Assembly: GCF_023241715.1 (NCBI RefSeq)
Contig: NZ_JALQCW010000075.1
Location: 62,001-126,000, forward strand
Direction of reading: 5' to 3'
DNA length: 64,000 nt
From: Pseudomonas morbosilactucae
GTDB taxonomy: Bacteria > Pseudomonadota > Gammaproteobacteria > Pseudomonadales > Pseudomonadaceae
A program made the position numbers and the translations under genes. Shown here in pieces: positions 8,895 to 17,635 of the stretch (within the stretch, counting starts at the first letter, position 1; each line of letters opens with the position of its first letter). Below the pieces are notes generated by a model. That model made no database searches. It was not told the DNA's origin and saw nothing but the letters and a program-made list of their open reading frames with translations.

Positions 8895-9803
8895 TCAACG
8901 GGGTTTGAAAGCAGGCATCTCTTGCAGCAGCATCGTCAGCAAACGGTTGGAGCCCACGCTCAATTGGCGCCCGAGACGACTGATCAGGTGAACCCGCGGG
9001 CTGGCAAAGATTTCATTATGCAAAGGCAGTGTGCACAGGCGGCCGGCCTGCACCTCTTCATCCACCACAAAGGTCGGTAGCAGCGTCACCCCGCCTTGCA
9101 TGGCATAGCGCTTGAGCATGGCGATGGTATTGCAGGTCAAGGTGGGGCTGAGCATCAGCCCCAACTGATGCTCGGCCTGGGTCAGTATCTGGCGTATACC
9201 AAATGAAACCCCCGGTAACGCCAGGCGATGGGCATCCAGGCCCGCCAGCGGAATCGGGCCAACGCTTTGGGTCAGGGGATGCTGAGGGTTCACCACCACA
9301 CAGACCGGCTGGGGTTGCGAGGCATGGGAGCGGATTTTCGGGTCGGCGGCCGGGTTGAACACCAGGCCTAAATGCGCCTCATCTTCCACGACCTGGCGTA
9401 TCACCTCGTTGGTTCCGCACACATTCACCTGAATCTCGATCTTGGGGTACAGCGTGGAAAAGTTGCTGAGCGGGCCCGCCAGCCCATCGATGAACCCCTC
9501 CCCCACGGCCAGGACGACAGAGCCGCTCTGCAGCCCTCTCAATGCCTGCAGCGAATCCAGCAGCAGCTCCTGGTGAGTCAGGCGTTGCCGGTAGTAACCG
9601 AGCACCCGATCACCGGCCTCCGTAGGCCTTACCCCACGTCGGTGGCGCTCCAGCAGTGGGCTGCCCAGTTCCTGTTCCAACTGCCCTATCTGGCGGCTGA
9701 CAGCCGATGGCGCGACGTTGAGGACATCAGCGGCCGCTCGCACGCTGCCCAGCCTGACCGCTTCGAAAAAATAAAGAATCCGCCGATCTTGTACTTGGCT
9801 CAT
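8895..9803 (-). CDS. LysR-family transcriptional regulator
   Basis: A 302-residue LysR-type regulator. The N-terminal winged helix-turn-helix (FFEAVRLGSVRAAADVLNVA, PSAVSRQIGQLEQELG) is followed by a ligand-binding domain. The ATG at 9803 is chosen because the open frame beyond it, to 11009, is antisense to the acetyltransferase gene. It is divergent from the operon starting at 9909, and a 17-base inverted repeat with a T-N11-A core lies between them. It therefore most likely controls that operon and itself. The inducer is unknown. Confidence 0.88.
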   Translation of the reverse strand: MSQVQDRRILYFFEAVRLGSVRAAADVLNVAPSAVSRQIGQLEQELGSPLLERHRRGVRPTEAGDRVLGYYRQRLTHQELLLDSLQALRGLQSGSVVLAVGEGFIDGLAGPLSNFSTLYPKIEIQVNVCGTNEVIRQVVEDEAHLGLVFNPAADPKIRSHASQPQPVCVVVNPQHPLTQSVGPIPLAGLDAHRLALPGVSFGIRQILTQAEHQLGLMLSPTLTCNTIAMLKRYAMQGGVTLLPTFVVDEEVQAGRLCTLPLHNEIFASPRVHLISRLGRQLSVGSNRLLTMLLQEMPAFKPR

Positions 9804-9814
9804 GGGCTTCCTGT

Positions 9815-9831
9815 GTTGCGTTAAAAGCAAC
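9815..9831. promoter_or_regulatory. Candidate LysR operator (GTTGC-N7-GCAAC)
   Basis: A perfect 5-base inverted repeat with a 7-base spacer contains the T-N11-A core typical of LysR-type sites. It lies in the 105-base gap between the divergent LysR gene and the acetyltransferase operon. Confidence 0.45.
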
Positions 9832-9908
9832 AAAAGATTGAATTTGCGATTATTGCTGGCTCGCCTGCAGCGTGTCCATACTCGGTCCATCAGTAACAGG
9901 AGATGGAA

Positions 9909-10673
9909 ATGAGCCCTCTTTGGCAGCGCCTTCGCGATCAAGCCCAGCAGTTGAGCGAACGCAATCCCGTACTGCACGACTACGCAACCAGCCACCTGCT
10001 GGCCTATGCCTCCTTCGAGGCGGCACTCGCCGCAAACCTGGCCCGCCAGCTGCAGGCGCAAGCGAGCAACGTCGCCCTGGAGCCCTGGTTCAAGTCGATC
10101 ATCGACGCCAACCCGTCCATTGCCGAGGCCGCAGCCGCGGACATCCAGCACCTGGAAATCGTCAACCCGGCCTGCCCTGACCACCTCACGGCCTTTCTGA
10201 CGTTCCGCGGCATTCAAGCCGTGCAGGCGCACCGCATCGCCCATGCGCTGTGGCGTGAGGGGCACGTGCAAAGCGCAGTGCTGCTGCAGAATTGGGCGGC
10301 CAATACCTGGAGCATCGACATCCATCCCGCTGCCCGGCTGGGGCAATCGCTGTTCGTCGACCATGGCATTGGCCTGGTGATTGGTGAAACCGCGGTGGTC
10401 GAGGATGAAGTCAGCCTCTGGCACGGCGTCACGCTGGGCAGCACCCTCAGCGAGGCCGGCGACCGACACCCAAAGGTTCGCCGCGGGGCCCTGATTTGCG
10501 CAGGCGCCACGGTTCTCGGAAACATCGAAGTGGGTGCCCATGCCATCGTCGCGGCCAACTCCGTGGTGCTCAAACCCGTGGCCGCTGGGACCGTTGTTGC
10601 CGGGGCCCCAGCCAAGGTGGTCGGCAACGCCCCGGCCGCGCTTGCCACCTTCACCGCTAAATCCAAAGGTTAA
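9909..10673 (+). CDS. cysE: Serine O-acetyltransferase (CysE family)
   Basis: A 254-residue left-handed beta-helix acetyltransferase expected to convert L-serine and acetyl-CoA to O-acetylserine. The N-terminal helical domain (about 1-135) is followed by hexapeptide repeats. Family-typical segments include DIHPAARLGQ, VIGETAVVEDEVSLWHGVTL, GDRHPKVRRG and VVAGAPAKVVG. ATG 9909 is preferred over ATG 9903 because AGGAG lies 6 bases before it and would touch the earlier one. It heads a tight operon under a LysR regulator with no other cysteine genes, so it is probably a pathway-specific paralogue rather than the housekeeping CysE. The true acceptor may differ from serine. Confidence 0.8.
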   Translation: MSPLWQRLRDQAQQLSERNPVLHDYATSHLLAYASFEAALAANLARQLQAQASNVALEPWFKSIIDANPSIAEAAAADIQHLEIVNPACPDHLTAFLTFRGIQAVQAHRIAHALWREGHVQSAVLLQNWAANTWSIDIHPAARLGQSLFVDHGIGLVIGETAVVEDEVSLWHGVTLGSTLSEAGDRHPKVRRGALICAGATVLGNIEVGAHAIVAANSVVLKPVAAGTVVAGAPAKVVGNAPAALATFTAKSKG

Positions 10674-10688
10674 CCAGGAGCTACCACC

Positions 10689-11579
10689 ATGACCGCCGTC
10701 GCTCAATTTCCGCAGGGTATCGATCACCCCCTGGTCACCGTGCGCCACCACGCCGAGGCTTTGGAGCTGTACCGCAAGATGGGGTTTTCGCCTTCGCCGG
10801 TGAGCTATCACCCCTGGGGCAGCGTCACCTCCTTGATGATGTTCCCCAGCAACTTCATCGAGCTGATCGGGGTCGACGACCCTTCCAAGTTCGGTACCCA
10901 TTCGGTGAACGGCTTCTGTTTCGGGCGCCAGCTCGGGCAGTTCCTTGATCGCGGCGAAGAAGGTGTGTCGTTGGTGGCGCTGCACAGCCAGGATGCCGAC
11001 GCCGATCATGCGCGGATGGTCGAGGCCGGGCTGGAAAGCCAGGGGCGCATTGATTTTCGCCGCCCGATGACCCTGCCTGATGGGCGCCCCGATGAAGCCG
11101 TGGTGTCCCTGGCGTTGTTCATCGACCCGGAGTTACCCGACGCCTCCAACTTTATCTGCCACCAACATCGCCCCGAACTGATCTGGGTTCGCGGCTGGCA
11201 GGACCACCCCAACGGGGCAGACGGGATTCTCGCCATCACGTACCTGGCAGACCCCAAGCGCCTTGAACCACGCTGGCGAGCCCTTTACGGCGATGCCGTG
11301 AGCTACAACGGGGCGGTCCTGGAAGCCGATACCCGATGCGGCGTCTTGCGCGCCATCGACGCCGCCACCGCGGCCCTGGAGTTCCCGGGTATCGCCCTTC
11401 CCAAGCGTGCCGAGGAACGCCCCCATGGGATTTCCATCCGCCTGCACACCCGAAGCCTGAGCACCCTGCGCTCGATCCTCGAACACAATCAGGTTCCTCA
11501 TCACGAGGTCCCGGGCCGGGTCTTGGTCGAGCCGCAAGCGGCCGGCAACGTCATCCTCGAATTCGTGCAGAACATCTAA
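10689..11579 (+). CDS. VOC-superfamily glyoxalase-like protein
   Basis: A 296-residue protein starting GIDHPLVTVRHHAEALELYR, which is typical of the glyoxalase-like (Glyoxalase_3) branch of the vicinal-oxygen-chelate fold. Conserved-looking features are the N-terminal DHPLV, the FIELIGV strand and a second module beginning near ILAITYLADP. AGGAG stands before the ATG, 15 bases after the acetyltransferase stop, so it is co-transcribed. Members of this branch are mostly uncharacterised; a lyase, isomerase or dioxygenase role is possible. Confidence 0.75.
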   Translation: MTAVAQFPQGIDHPLVTVRHHAEALELYRKMGFSPSPVSYHPWGSVTSLMMFPSNFIELIGVDDPSKFGTHSVNGFCFGRQLGQFLDRGEEGVSLVALHSQDADADHARMVEAGLESQGRIDFRRPMTLPDGRPDEAVVSLALFIDPELPDASNFICHQHRPELIWVRGWQDHPNGADGILAITYLADPKRLEPRWRALYGDAVSYNGAVLEADTRCGVLRAIDAATAALEFPGIALPKRAEERPHGISIRLHTRSLSTLRSILEHNQVPHHEVPGRVLVEPQAAGNVILEFVQNI

Positions 11580-11593
11580 CTGAGACTGTTGAA

Positions 11594-12484
11594 ATGACCA
11601 TGAAAGTAGGCGTTATTGGCTTGGGCAATATGGGCGGCGGCATGGCCGCGACCCTCGCCAGCAAAGGCTTTGATGTCAGCGGATTCGACCTGTCCGACGC
11701 GGCGCTGGCCCAGGCCAAATGCAAAGGTGTCCAACCCGTCGGCGACCGCCATCAACTGATTCAACAGTCGGATATGTTGATTCTGTCGCTGCCAAAAGCC
11801 GAGCACGTGGAAGCCGTCTGCCTGGGCCCAGGCGGCGTCATCGAGTTTGGCCGTGAAGGCTTGATCGTGGTTGACACCACCACCTCCACCCCGGAAGCCA
11901 GCCGCAAGGTCGCTGCCGCCCTGGCAAGGATGGGCATCGCCTTTATCGACGCGCCGGTCTCCGGGGGCCCCAAAGGGGCCGCGACCGGCACCATGTCCAT
12001 GGTCATCGGTGCCGAGGATGGGGACCTGCAACGCGCCATGCCGGTGCTGGAAGGCATGAGCGGCACCCGCGTCCACGTCGGCAAATGTGGCGCCGGCAAC
12101 GTGGCCAAGATCGCCAACAACATGCTGGCTGCCTGTCACCTGATCAGCACCGCCGAAGCCGTGTCGATGGCCGCGAAAGCAGGCGTGGACCCGGAAAAGC
12201 TCCTGCAAGGACTCAACGCCGGCTCGGGCCGCAGCGGCGCCACCCAGATCATGTTCCCCACCTGGGTCCTGAACAAAGCCTATGACTCCGGCTTCACCAT
12301 GGGGTTGATGCGCAAAGACGTCGGCCTTGCCAGCGACCTGGCCGACAGCCTGGACCTGGATCTGCCCCTGTCACGGATCGTCGCCCAGCTATGGCAAGCC
12401 AGCCGCGAATCGCTGCCCGATAACGAAGACTTTTGCGCGATTGTCCAGCGCACCGACGCCCAGCTTTTCGGCCGTGGAGAATAA
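11594..12484 (+). CDS. NAD(P)-dependent beta-hydroxyacid dehydrogenase (3-hydroxyisobutyrate dehydrogenase family)
   Basis: A 296-residue oxidoreductase with the Rossmann motif VIGLGNMGGG at the N-terminus, the substrate-binding DAPVSGGPKGAATG segment near 120, and the catalytic lysine region GNVAKIANNML. Length and motifs fit MmsB/GarR/LtnD-type enzymes that oxidise beta-hydroxyacids. It lies 14 bases after the glyoxalase-like gene and 3 bases before the aldehyde dehydrogenase. ATG 11594 and ATG 11600 are both possible starts; neither has a strong ribosome site. The substrate is unknown. Pairing with an aldehyde dehydrogenase suggests a hydroxyacid-to-semialdehyde-to-acid step. Confidence 0.85.
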   Translation: MTMKVGVIGLGNMGGGMAATLASKGFDVSGFDLSDAALAQAKCKGVQPVGDRHQLIQQSDMLILSLPKAEHVEAVCLGPGGVIEFGREGLIVVDTTTSTPEASRKVAAALARMGIAFIDAPVSGGPKGAATGTMSMVIGAEDGDLQRAMPVLEGMSGTRVHVGKCGAGNVAKIANNMLAACHLISTAEAVSMAAKAGVDPEKLLQGLNAGSGRSGATQIMFPTWVLNKAYDSGFTMGLMRKDVGLASDLADSLDLDLPLSRIVAQLWQASRESLPDNEDFCAIVQRTDAQLFGRGE

Positions 12485-12487
12485 TCA

Positions 12488-14004
12488 ATGAGCACGCAAA
12501 ACATCCTCGACCTAATGCGCCCCTTCTGGGGTGACCGGAGCGTGATCGGCAGCTTTGTCGGTGGCGAGTTCATCGACGGCCACGGCTCGCCGGTGGACGT
12601 TCGCAACGCCCATGACGACAGTCTGCTGCTGAGTTTTCCCGACGCTGATGACGCGCTGATTGCCCACACCGACGCCGTAGCCAAGGCGCACAGGCGCACT
12701 GGTGGGCGCTCACGGCACAGGCACGGGGTCGTGCGATGTACCAGGTCGGTGCACTGATTCGCGAACACAGCGACAGCCTGGCCCAGGTTGAATCCCTCAC
12801 CGCTAACAAACCGATCCGTGACGCCCGGGTCGAGGTGACCAAGGTCGCCGAAATGTTCGAGTACTACGCGGGCTGGGCAGACAAACTGCACGGCGAAGTG
12901 ATCCCAGTGCCGACCTCACACCTGAACTACGTCACGTACGAGCCCCTGGGCACGGTCCTGCAAATCACCCCGTGGAATGCACCGATCTTTACCTGCGGCT
13001 GGCAGATCGCACCGGCGATCGCGGCGGGTAACGCGGTCATTCTCAAGCCCTCCGAGCTGACGGCCTTGTCGTCATTGATGATCGCGGTGTTGATCGAGCG
13101 CGCCGGCGTGCCCAAAGGGCTGGTCAACATCATCGCCGGCTTCGGTCACACCATCGGCCAAGGCTTCATCGCCAAGGCAGACATCCGCAAAGTGGTGTTT
13201 GTCGGCTCGCCAGCGACAGGACGGCACATCGCCGTCGCCGCCGCGCAACGTTGCATCCCTGCCGTGCTGGAGTTGGGCGGCAAATCGGCAAACATCGTGT
13301 TCGAGGACGCTGACCTGGACGTTGCCTTGCGCGGGGCGCAGGCCGCGATCTTCTCCGGGGCCGGCCAGAGTTGTGTATCGGGCTCGCGATTGCTGGTTCA
13401 GGCGTCGATTTTTGACACGTTCACCCAGGCCCTGGCGCAAGCGGCCACCCGCTTCAAGGTCGGCGACCCGAGCGACCCTGAGACTCAAATCGGCCCGATC
13501 AACAACGCCAAACAGTACAACCACGTAAAAACCATGGTCGAGGGTGCATTGAAAGACGGTGCCAGGCTGGTCGGCGCGAATGCCGACCCCATCCCGGACC
13601 GGCCCGGGTATTACATCAACCCAACGGTGTTGGCCGGCACCAACGACCTGTACTGCGCGCAAGAGGAAATCTTCGGGCCGGTGGTTGTGGCCATCCCGTT
13701 CACGGACGAAGCCGACGCGATCCGCATTGCCAATGACAGTCGCTTCGGCTTGGCCGGGGGGGTCTGGACCCGCGACGTCGGTCGAGCCCACCGAGTGGCC
13801 AGGCAGGTTCGCGCAGGGACCTTCTGGATCAACGGCTACAAGACGATTCACGTCAGTTCGCCCTTCGGTGGCTACGGCGAAAGTGGCTACGGTCGCTCTT
13901 CCGGGCTGGATGCGTTGCGCGAATACAGCGAAGTGAAAAGCGTGTGGGTCGAAACCGCCGCCACGCCCGCGGTCAATTTCGGCTACGGCGCGAGCCTGGA
14001 GTGA
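12488..14004 (+). pseudogene. NAD-dependent aldehyde dehydrogenase, frameshifted near residue 67
   Basis: The first frame starts at ATG 12488 (MSTQNILDLMRPFWG) and matches an ALDH N-terminus up to about 12690 (HTDAVAKAH). It then continues as nonsense to 12757. The second frame picks up the same protein as HWWALTAQARGRAMYQVGAL and runs to 14004. The second part holds TPWNAPIFTCGW, the glutamate motif LELGGKSAN and the catalytic cysteine in GAGQSCVSGSR. One missing base, or a duplicated CA, between 12686 and 12700 explains the break. An internal start at 12736 would lack about 80 residues of the coenzyme domain and is unlikely. The intact protein would have about 505 residues. Confidence 0.8.
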
Positions 14005-14009
14005 ACGCC

Positions 14010-15167
14010 ATGTCGATTTCCAAAGCCTTGATCGACGATGCCATCGGCTGGCGTCGGGACTTTCATGCCTCACCCGAACTCGGCTATGACGAGTTGCAGA
14101 CCTCCGACCGGGTGGCGCAGCTCCTGGAAAGCTTTGGGATCGAGGTGAATCGCGGGCTCGGCGGCACCGGTGTGGTGGGCACCCTGAGCCATGGACAGGG
14201 CCCGGCGATCGGCATTCGAGCCGACATGGACGCCCTGCCCATCCAAGAGTTGGGGCAGTGCTCCCACCAGTCGACGCATCAAGGCTGCATGCACGCCTGC
14301 GGTCATGACGGGCACACGGCAATCCTGCTCGCCACGGCTCGCCATTTGAGTGAAACGCGAAACTTCAGCGGCACCGTCCACTTCGTCTTCCAACCGGCCG
14401 AGGAAGGTCTCGCGGGGGCGAAAAAAATGATCGAGGATGGCCTGTTCGAGCAGTTCCCCATGGACGCCATCTACGGGCTGCACAACTGGCCAGGCGCCCC
14501 GGCCGGTCAGGTGGTGATCAACCCAGGCCCGATGATGGCGTCCCTCGATACATTCGTAATCACCCTGACGGGCAAAGGCTGCCACGCGGCGATGCCCGAC
14601 AAAGGCGCGGACCCCATCATCGCCGCGGCGGAGCTGATTCTTGCCCTGCAGACCATTCCCTCTCGACGTCTCTCACCCCTCGACAGTGCGGTGATCAGCG
14701 TGACCCAGATCAACGCAGGCGAAGCAATCAACGTGATTCCCGAAACGGCGGTGCTCAAGGGAACCGTGCGTTGCTTGCAATCGCACGTCCGCGATCACGT
14801 CCAACAGTTGATCGGTCAGTTCGTCGAGCAGTTGCCTGGCGCTTTCGGCATCCGAGGGGAATTGCTCTACCAGGTCGGCTACCCGGTGACGGAAAACCAT
14901 GCAGAGGCTGCGGCAAAGGTCCGCCGGGCAGCGGTAACGGCGGTGGGAGAGTCGCGCGTGCAGTGGGGTTGCAGCCCTTCCATGGCCTCGGAAGACTTCT
15001 CGTTCATGCTCAAAGCCTGCCCAGGTGCCTACCTGTGGATGGGCGCGGATGGAGAGGAACCCTCTGCGGCCTTGCACAACCCCTATTACGACTTCAATGA
15101 CCAGATCATTGAACCGGCAGTCGCCGTTTGGACCCGCTTGGTCGAGCAATCTCTGCCAGCCGTTTAA
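14010..15167 (+). CDS. M20-family amidohydrolase (hippurate/N-acyl amino acid hydrolase type)
   Basis: A 385-residue zinc hydrolase that would cleave an N-acyl or aryl amino acid amide. Metal-binding motifs are HACGHDGHTA, FQPAEEGLAGAKKM and the C-terminal region SEDFSFML. The start is ATG 14010, 5 bases after the aldehyde dehydrogenase stop, so it belongs to the same operon. No signal peptide is present, so it acts in the cytoplasm. The operon suggests that an acylated amino acid is opened and its side chain oxidised. Confidence 0.88.
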   Translation: MSISKALIDDAIGWRRDFHASPELGYDELQTSDRVAQLLESFGIEVNRGLGGTGVVGTLSHGQGPAIGIRADMDALPIQELGQCSHQSTHQGCMHACGHDGHTAILLATARHLSETRNFSGTVHFVFQPAEEGLAGAKKMIEDGLFEQFPMDAIYGLHNWPGAPAGQVVINPGPMMASLDTFVITLTGKGCHAAMPDKGADPIIAAAELILALQTIPSRRLSPLDSAVISVTQINAGEAINVIPETAVLKGTVRCLQSHVRDHVQQLIGQFVEQLPGAFGIRGELLYQVGYPVTENHAEAAAKVRRAAVTAVGESRVQWGCSPSMASEDFSFMLKACPGAYLWMGADGEEPSAALHNPYYDFNDQIIEPAVAVWTRLVEQSLPAV

Positions 15168-15235
15168 GCCACAAAGAGCTGCATATTCCCGGTCAACCCG
15201 GCCTCCGGGGGCGACATAACAATAAGAGACAACCT

Positions 15236-15280
15236 ATGCCAAATAATAAAAAGAACCACCGTCCTGGCTGGGTCCCCTGA
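15236..15280 (+). other. 14-codon open frame, possible leader or gene remnant
   Basis: ATG 15236 opens a frame encoding MPNNKKNHRPGWVP and stops at 15280, in the 232-base gap between the amidohydrolase and the binding protein. AAGAGA lies about 8 bases upstream. It could be a leader peptide or the first codons of a deleted gene. Short open frames also arise by chance, so this is weak. Confidence 0.2.
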
Positions 15281-15399
15281 CGACCCACTCTTGTTTCTGC
15301 CCTCCAGATTTGCAGTTCAACACAGCGCCGACAATGGGTGCTCAGGCCCCCCTGCGCGTTGATTTGGCACTTAACCGCCACCCACACGAGAGCATCGCC

Positions 15400-16440
15400 A
15401 TGAAACAAGAAAGAACGCTGTTGAAAGGGGCTTCGACCTTAGCGTGCCTGACCCTCGGCACACTGTTTACCCTGAGCGCCAACGCCGGCGCCACCCTTGA
15501 GAACGTCAAAAGCAAAGGGTTTGTGCAGTGCGGCATCAGCGACGGCCTTCCGGGGTTTTCCTATGCCGACGCCAAAGGTGACTTTCATGGGTTCGACGTC
15601 GACGTCTGTCGGGCCGTGGCCGCTGCCGTGTTCGGCGACGCGAAGAAGGTCAAGTACACCCAGTTGACCGCCAAGGAGCGCTTTACTGCCCTGCAATCGG
15701 GCGAAGTCGACATGCTGTCCCGAAGCACCACCTGGACCTCGTCCCGCGACGGCGCCATGGGTATCCAGTTCACCAGTGTCGCCTACTACGATGGCCAGGG
15801 ATTCCTGGTCAATAAAAAGCTCGGGGTGAAAAGCGCCAAGGAGCTGGACGGCGCCACCTTCTGCATCCAGGCCGGCACCGTGACCGAGTTGAACCTGTCG
15901 GACTACTTCCGCAGCAACGGCATGAAGTACACCCCCATCACCTTTGACACCTCTGACGAGAGCTTCAAGGCTCTGGAATCAGGACGTTGTGATGTGCTGA
16001 CCACCGACCAGTCGCAGTTGTACGGCCAGCGCCTGAAACTGGCAACGCCCGATGACTTCGTTGTGCTACCCGAGGTGATTTCGAAGGAGCCATTGACCCC
16101 CGCAGTACGCCGTGGCGATGAAGACTGGTTCACCGTGGTGCGCTGGTCCCTCGCCGCCATGCTCAACGCCGAAGAACTGGGCATCACCTCGAAAAACGTC
16201 AACGAGCAGCTCAAGTCGTCGAAGAATCCTGACATTGCGCGACTACTCGGAACCGAAGGTGCCCTCGGCAAGGACCTGAATCTGCCCAATGACTGGGCGG
16301 CGAAAATCATTGCCCAGGTCGGTAACTACGGTGAGTCCTTCGACCGCAACCTGGGCAGCGGCAGTGACATGAAGATCAAGCGCGGCCTCAACGCGCTGTG
16401 GAGCCAGGGCGGCCTGCAATACGCCCCGCCCGTTCGCTGA
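15400..16440 (+). CDS. Amino-acid ABC transporter periplasmic binding protein (AapJ/BztA type)
   Basis: A 346-residue solute-binding protein. A signal peptide ends near TLSANAGA, then the SBP_bac_3 fold begins (VKSKGFVQCGISDGLPGFSY, FDVDVCRAVAAAVFG). The segments GEVDMLSRSTTWTSSRDG and GRCDVLTTDQSQLYGQR are characteristic of AapJ, the binding subunit of the general L-amino-acid transporter. The upstream frame to 15310 lacks a signal sequence, so ATG 15400 is used. No permease or ATPase genes follow. It may work with a permease encoded elsewhere, or it may be the survivor of a deleted operon. Confidence 0.88.
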   Translation: MKQERTLLKGASTLACLTLGTLFTLSANAGATLENVKSKGFVQCGISDGLPGFSYADAKGDFHGFDVDVCRAVAAAVFGDAKKVKYTQLTAKERFTALQSGEVDMLSRSTTWTSSRDGAMGIQFTSVAYYDGQGFLVNKKLGVKSAKELDGATFCIQAGTVTELNLSDYFRSNGMKYTPITFDTSDESFKALESGRCDVLTTDQSQLYGQRLKLATPDDFVVLPEVISKEPLTPAVRRGDEDWFTVVRWSLAAMLNAEELGITSKNVNEQLKSSKNPDIARLLGTEGALGKDLNLPNDWAAKIIAQVGNYGESFDRNLGSGSDMKIKRGLNALWSQGGLQYAPPVR

Positions 16441-16449
16441 CAAGGCGTT

Positions 16450-16471
16450 GCCCGGCAGCTTGCTGCCGGGC
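16450..16471 (+). terminator. Hairpin terminator after the binding-protein gene
   Basis: A perfect 10-base inverted repeat (GCCCGGCAGC / GCTGCCGGGC) with a TT loop begins 9 bases after the stop codon. A short CTTTT follows. The stem is strong but the T-tract is poor. Confidence 0.6.
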
Positions 16472-16934
16472 ACTGACCCTTTTGGCTGTTTCTCTAAGGC
16501 GCGTCACGCCGAGTCACATGCTGCCACTGCGCAAACCTCGTATTGCTAAGCCCTGCAAAAAAGCCCCACCCGAGAAAATCCCTCCCCCCTTTTGCCGATC
16601 TGAAGCCCCCATTCTTCAATGGCAGGCCCGGGAGCCCCTGTCGCGCTCTGCAAATGGCACGGCCCGGTAACGCGCCGAAAGTGCCTGGAACTCCCTGGTT
16701 CGAAGCGCAAATCCTTCGCTGCACGCGGCAGTACTGCTGCAGGCCACCTATCAGCCTGCGTTCGTTAATCGCACGACATCGTATTCAGGACCGCCCTGTC
16801 AGGCTCAATGTTTGGCAACCTATGCGCAGCTGCCGACACGCGCTTTATGGGCTGTCGGTCCGTTGCCGGAACCTTCCCTGCGCAGCGGGTATTCAGATTG
16901 ATCGACCCAATCAACAAAAATAGAGGAGCACGCC
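16472..16934. other. Non-coding interval upstream of pcaIJ
   Basis: About 460 bases with no credible gene on either strand. The only clear element is the PcaR-type operator at 16760-16774. If that site is centred on the -10 region, as in P. putida, the pcaI leader is about 155 bases. Confidence 0.5.
16760..16774 (+). promoter_or_regulatory. PcaR operator upstream of pcaIJ
   Basis: GTTCGTTAATCGCAC matches the 15-base PcaR site known from P. putida pcaIJ (GTTCGATAATCGCAC, as I recall it) at 14 of 15 positions. It implies induction of pcaIJ by beta-ketoadipate through PcaR. The pcaR gene is not in this window. Confidence 0.75.
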
Positions 16935-17627
16935 TTGATCAATAAAACTTTCGAATCCATTGCTGCCGCACTCGATGGCATTGCCGACGGCTCGGTCATC
17001 ATGGTCGGAGGCTTCGGCACTGCCGGCATGCCGTCGGCGCTGGTGGATGGCGTCATTGAATCGGGCGCTCGCGACCTGACCATCATCAGCAACAATGCCG
17101 GCAACGGTGAAATCGGCCTGGCTGCGCTGCTCAAGGCCGGGCGGGTTGCCAAAGTGATTTGCTCGTTCCCGCGGCAATCCGATTCCTATGTATTCGACGA
17201 GCTGTACCTGGCGGGCAAGGTGCAACTGGAAGTGGTGCCCCAAGGCAACCTTGCCGAACGCATCCGCGCCGCGGGCTCGGGCATTGGCGCCTTCTTCTCC
17301 CCGACCGGCTACGGCACCTTGTTGGCCGAAGGCAAGGAAACCCGAGTGATCGAAGGGCGCAACTATGTGCTGGAAATGCCGCTGCACGCCGACGTTGCGC
17401 TGATCAAGGCCGAACAGGGTGATCGCTGGGGCAACCTGACCTACCGCAAGGCCGCCCGCAACTTTGGGCCGATCATGGCCATGGCCGCGAAGACCACCAT
17501 CGCGCAGGTCAACCGGATCGTCGAGTTGGGTGATCTGGACCCTGAGCACATCATCACGCCGGGGATTTTCGTCCAGCGCGTGGTTGCTGTGCCTTCTGCC
17601 AGTTCCCTGATCGCCAACGTCAATTGA
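16935..17627 (+). CDS. pcaI: 3-oxoadipate CoA-transferase subunit A
   Basis: The alpha subunit (230 residues) of the enzyme that moves CoA from succinyl-CoA to beta-ketoadipate in aromatic catabolism. The start is a TTG preceded by AGAGGAG at 6 bases. Motifs include VGGFGTAGMP, the glycine-rich ISNNAGNGEIG, CSFPRQSDSYVF and GNLTYRKAARNFGP. The sequence reads like P. putida PcaI. PcaJ follows 8 bases later, and a PcaR box lies upstream, which favours PcaI over the acetoacetate or succinyl-3-oxoacid paralogues. Confidence 0.9.
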   Translation: MINKTFESIAAALDGIADGSVIMVGGFGTAGMPSALVDGVIESGARDLTIISNNAGNGEIGLAALLKAGRVAKVICSFPRQSDSYVFDELYLAGKVQLEVVPQGNLAERIRAAGSGIGAFFSPTGYGTLLAEGKETRVIEGRNYVLEMPLHADVALIKAEQGDRWGNLTYRKAARNFGPIMAMAAKTTIAQVNRIVELGDLDPEHIITPGIFVQRVVAVPSASSLIANVN

Positions 17628-17635
17628 GGCCTGCC

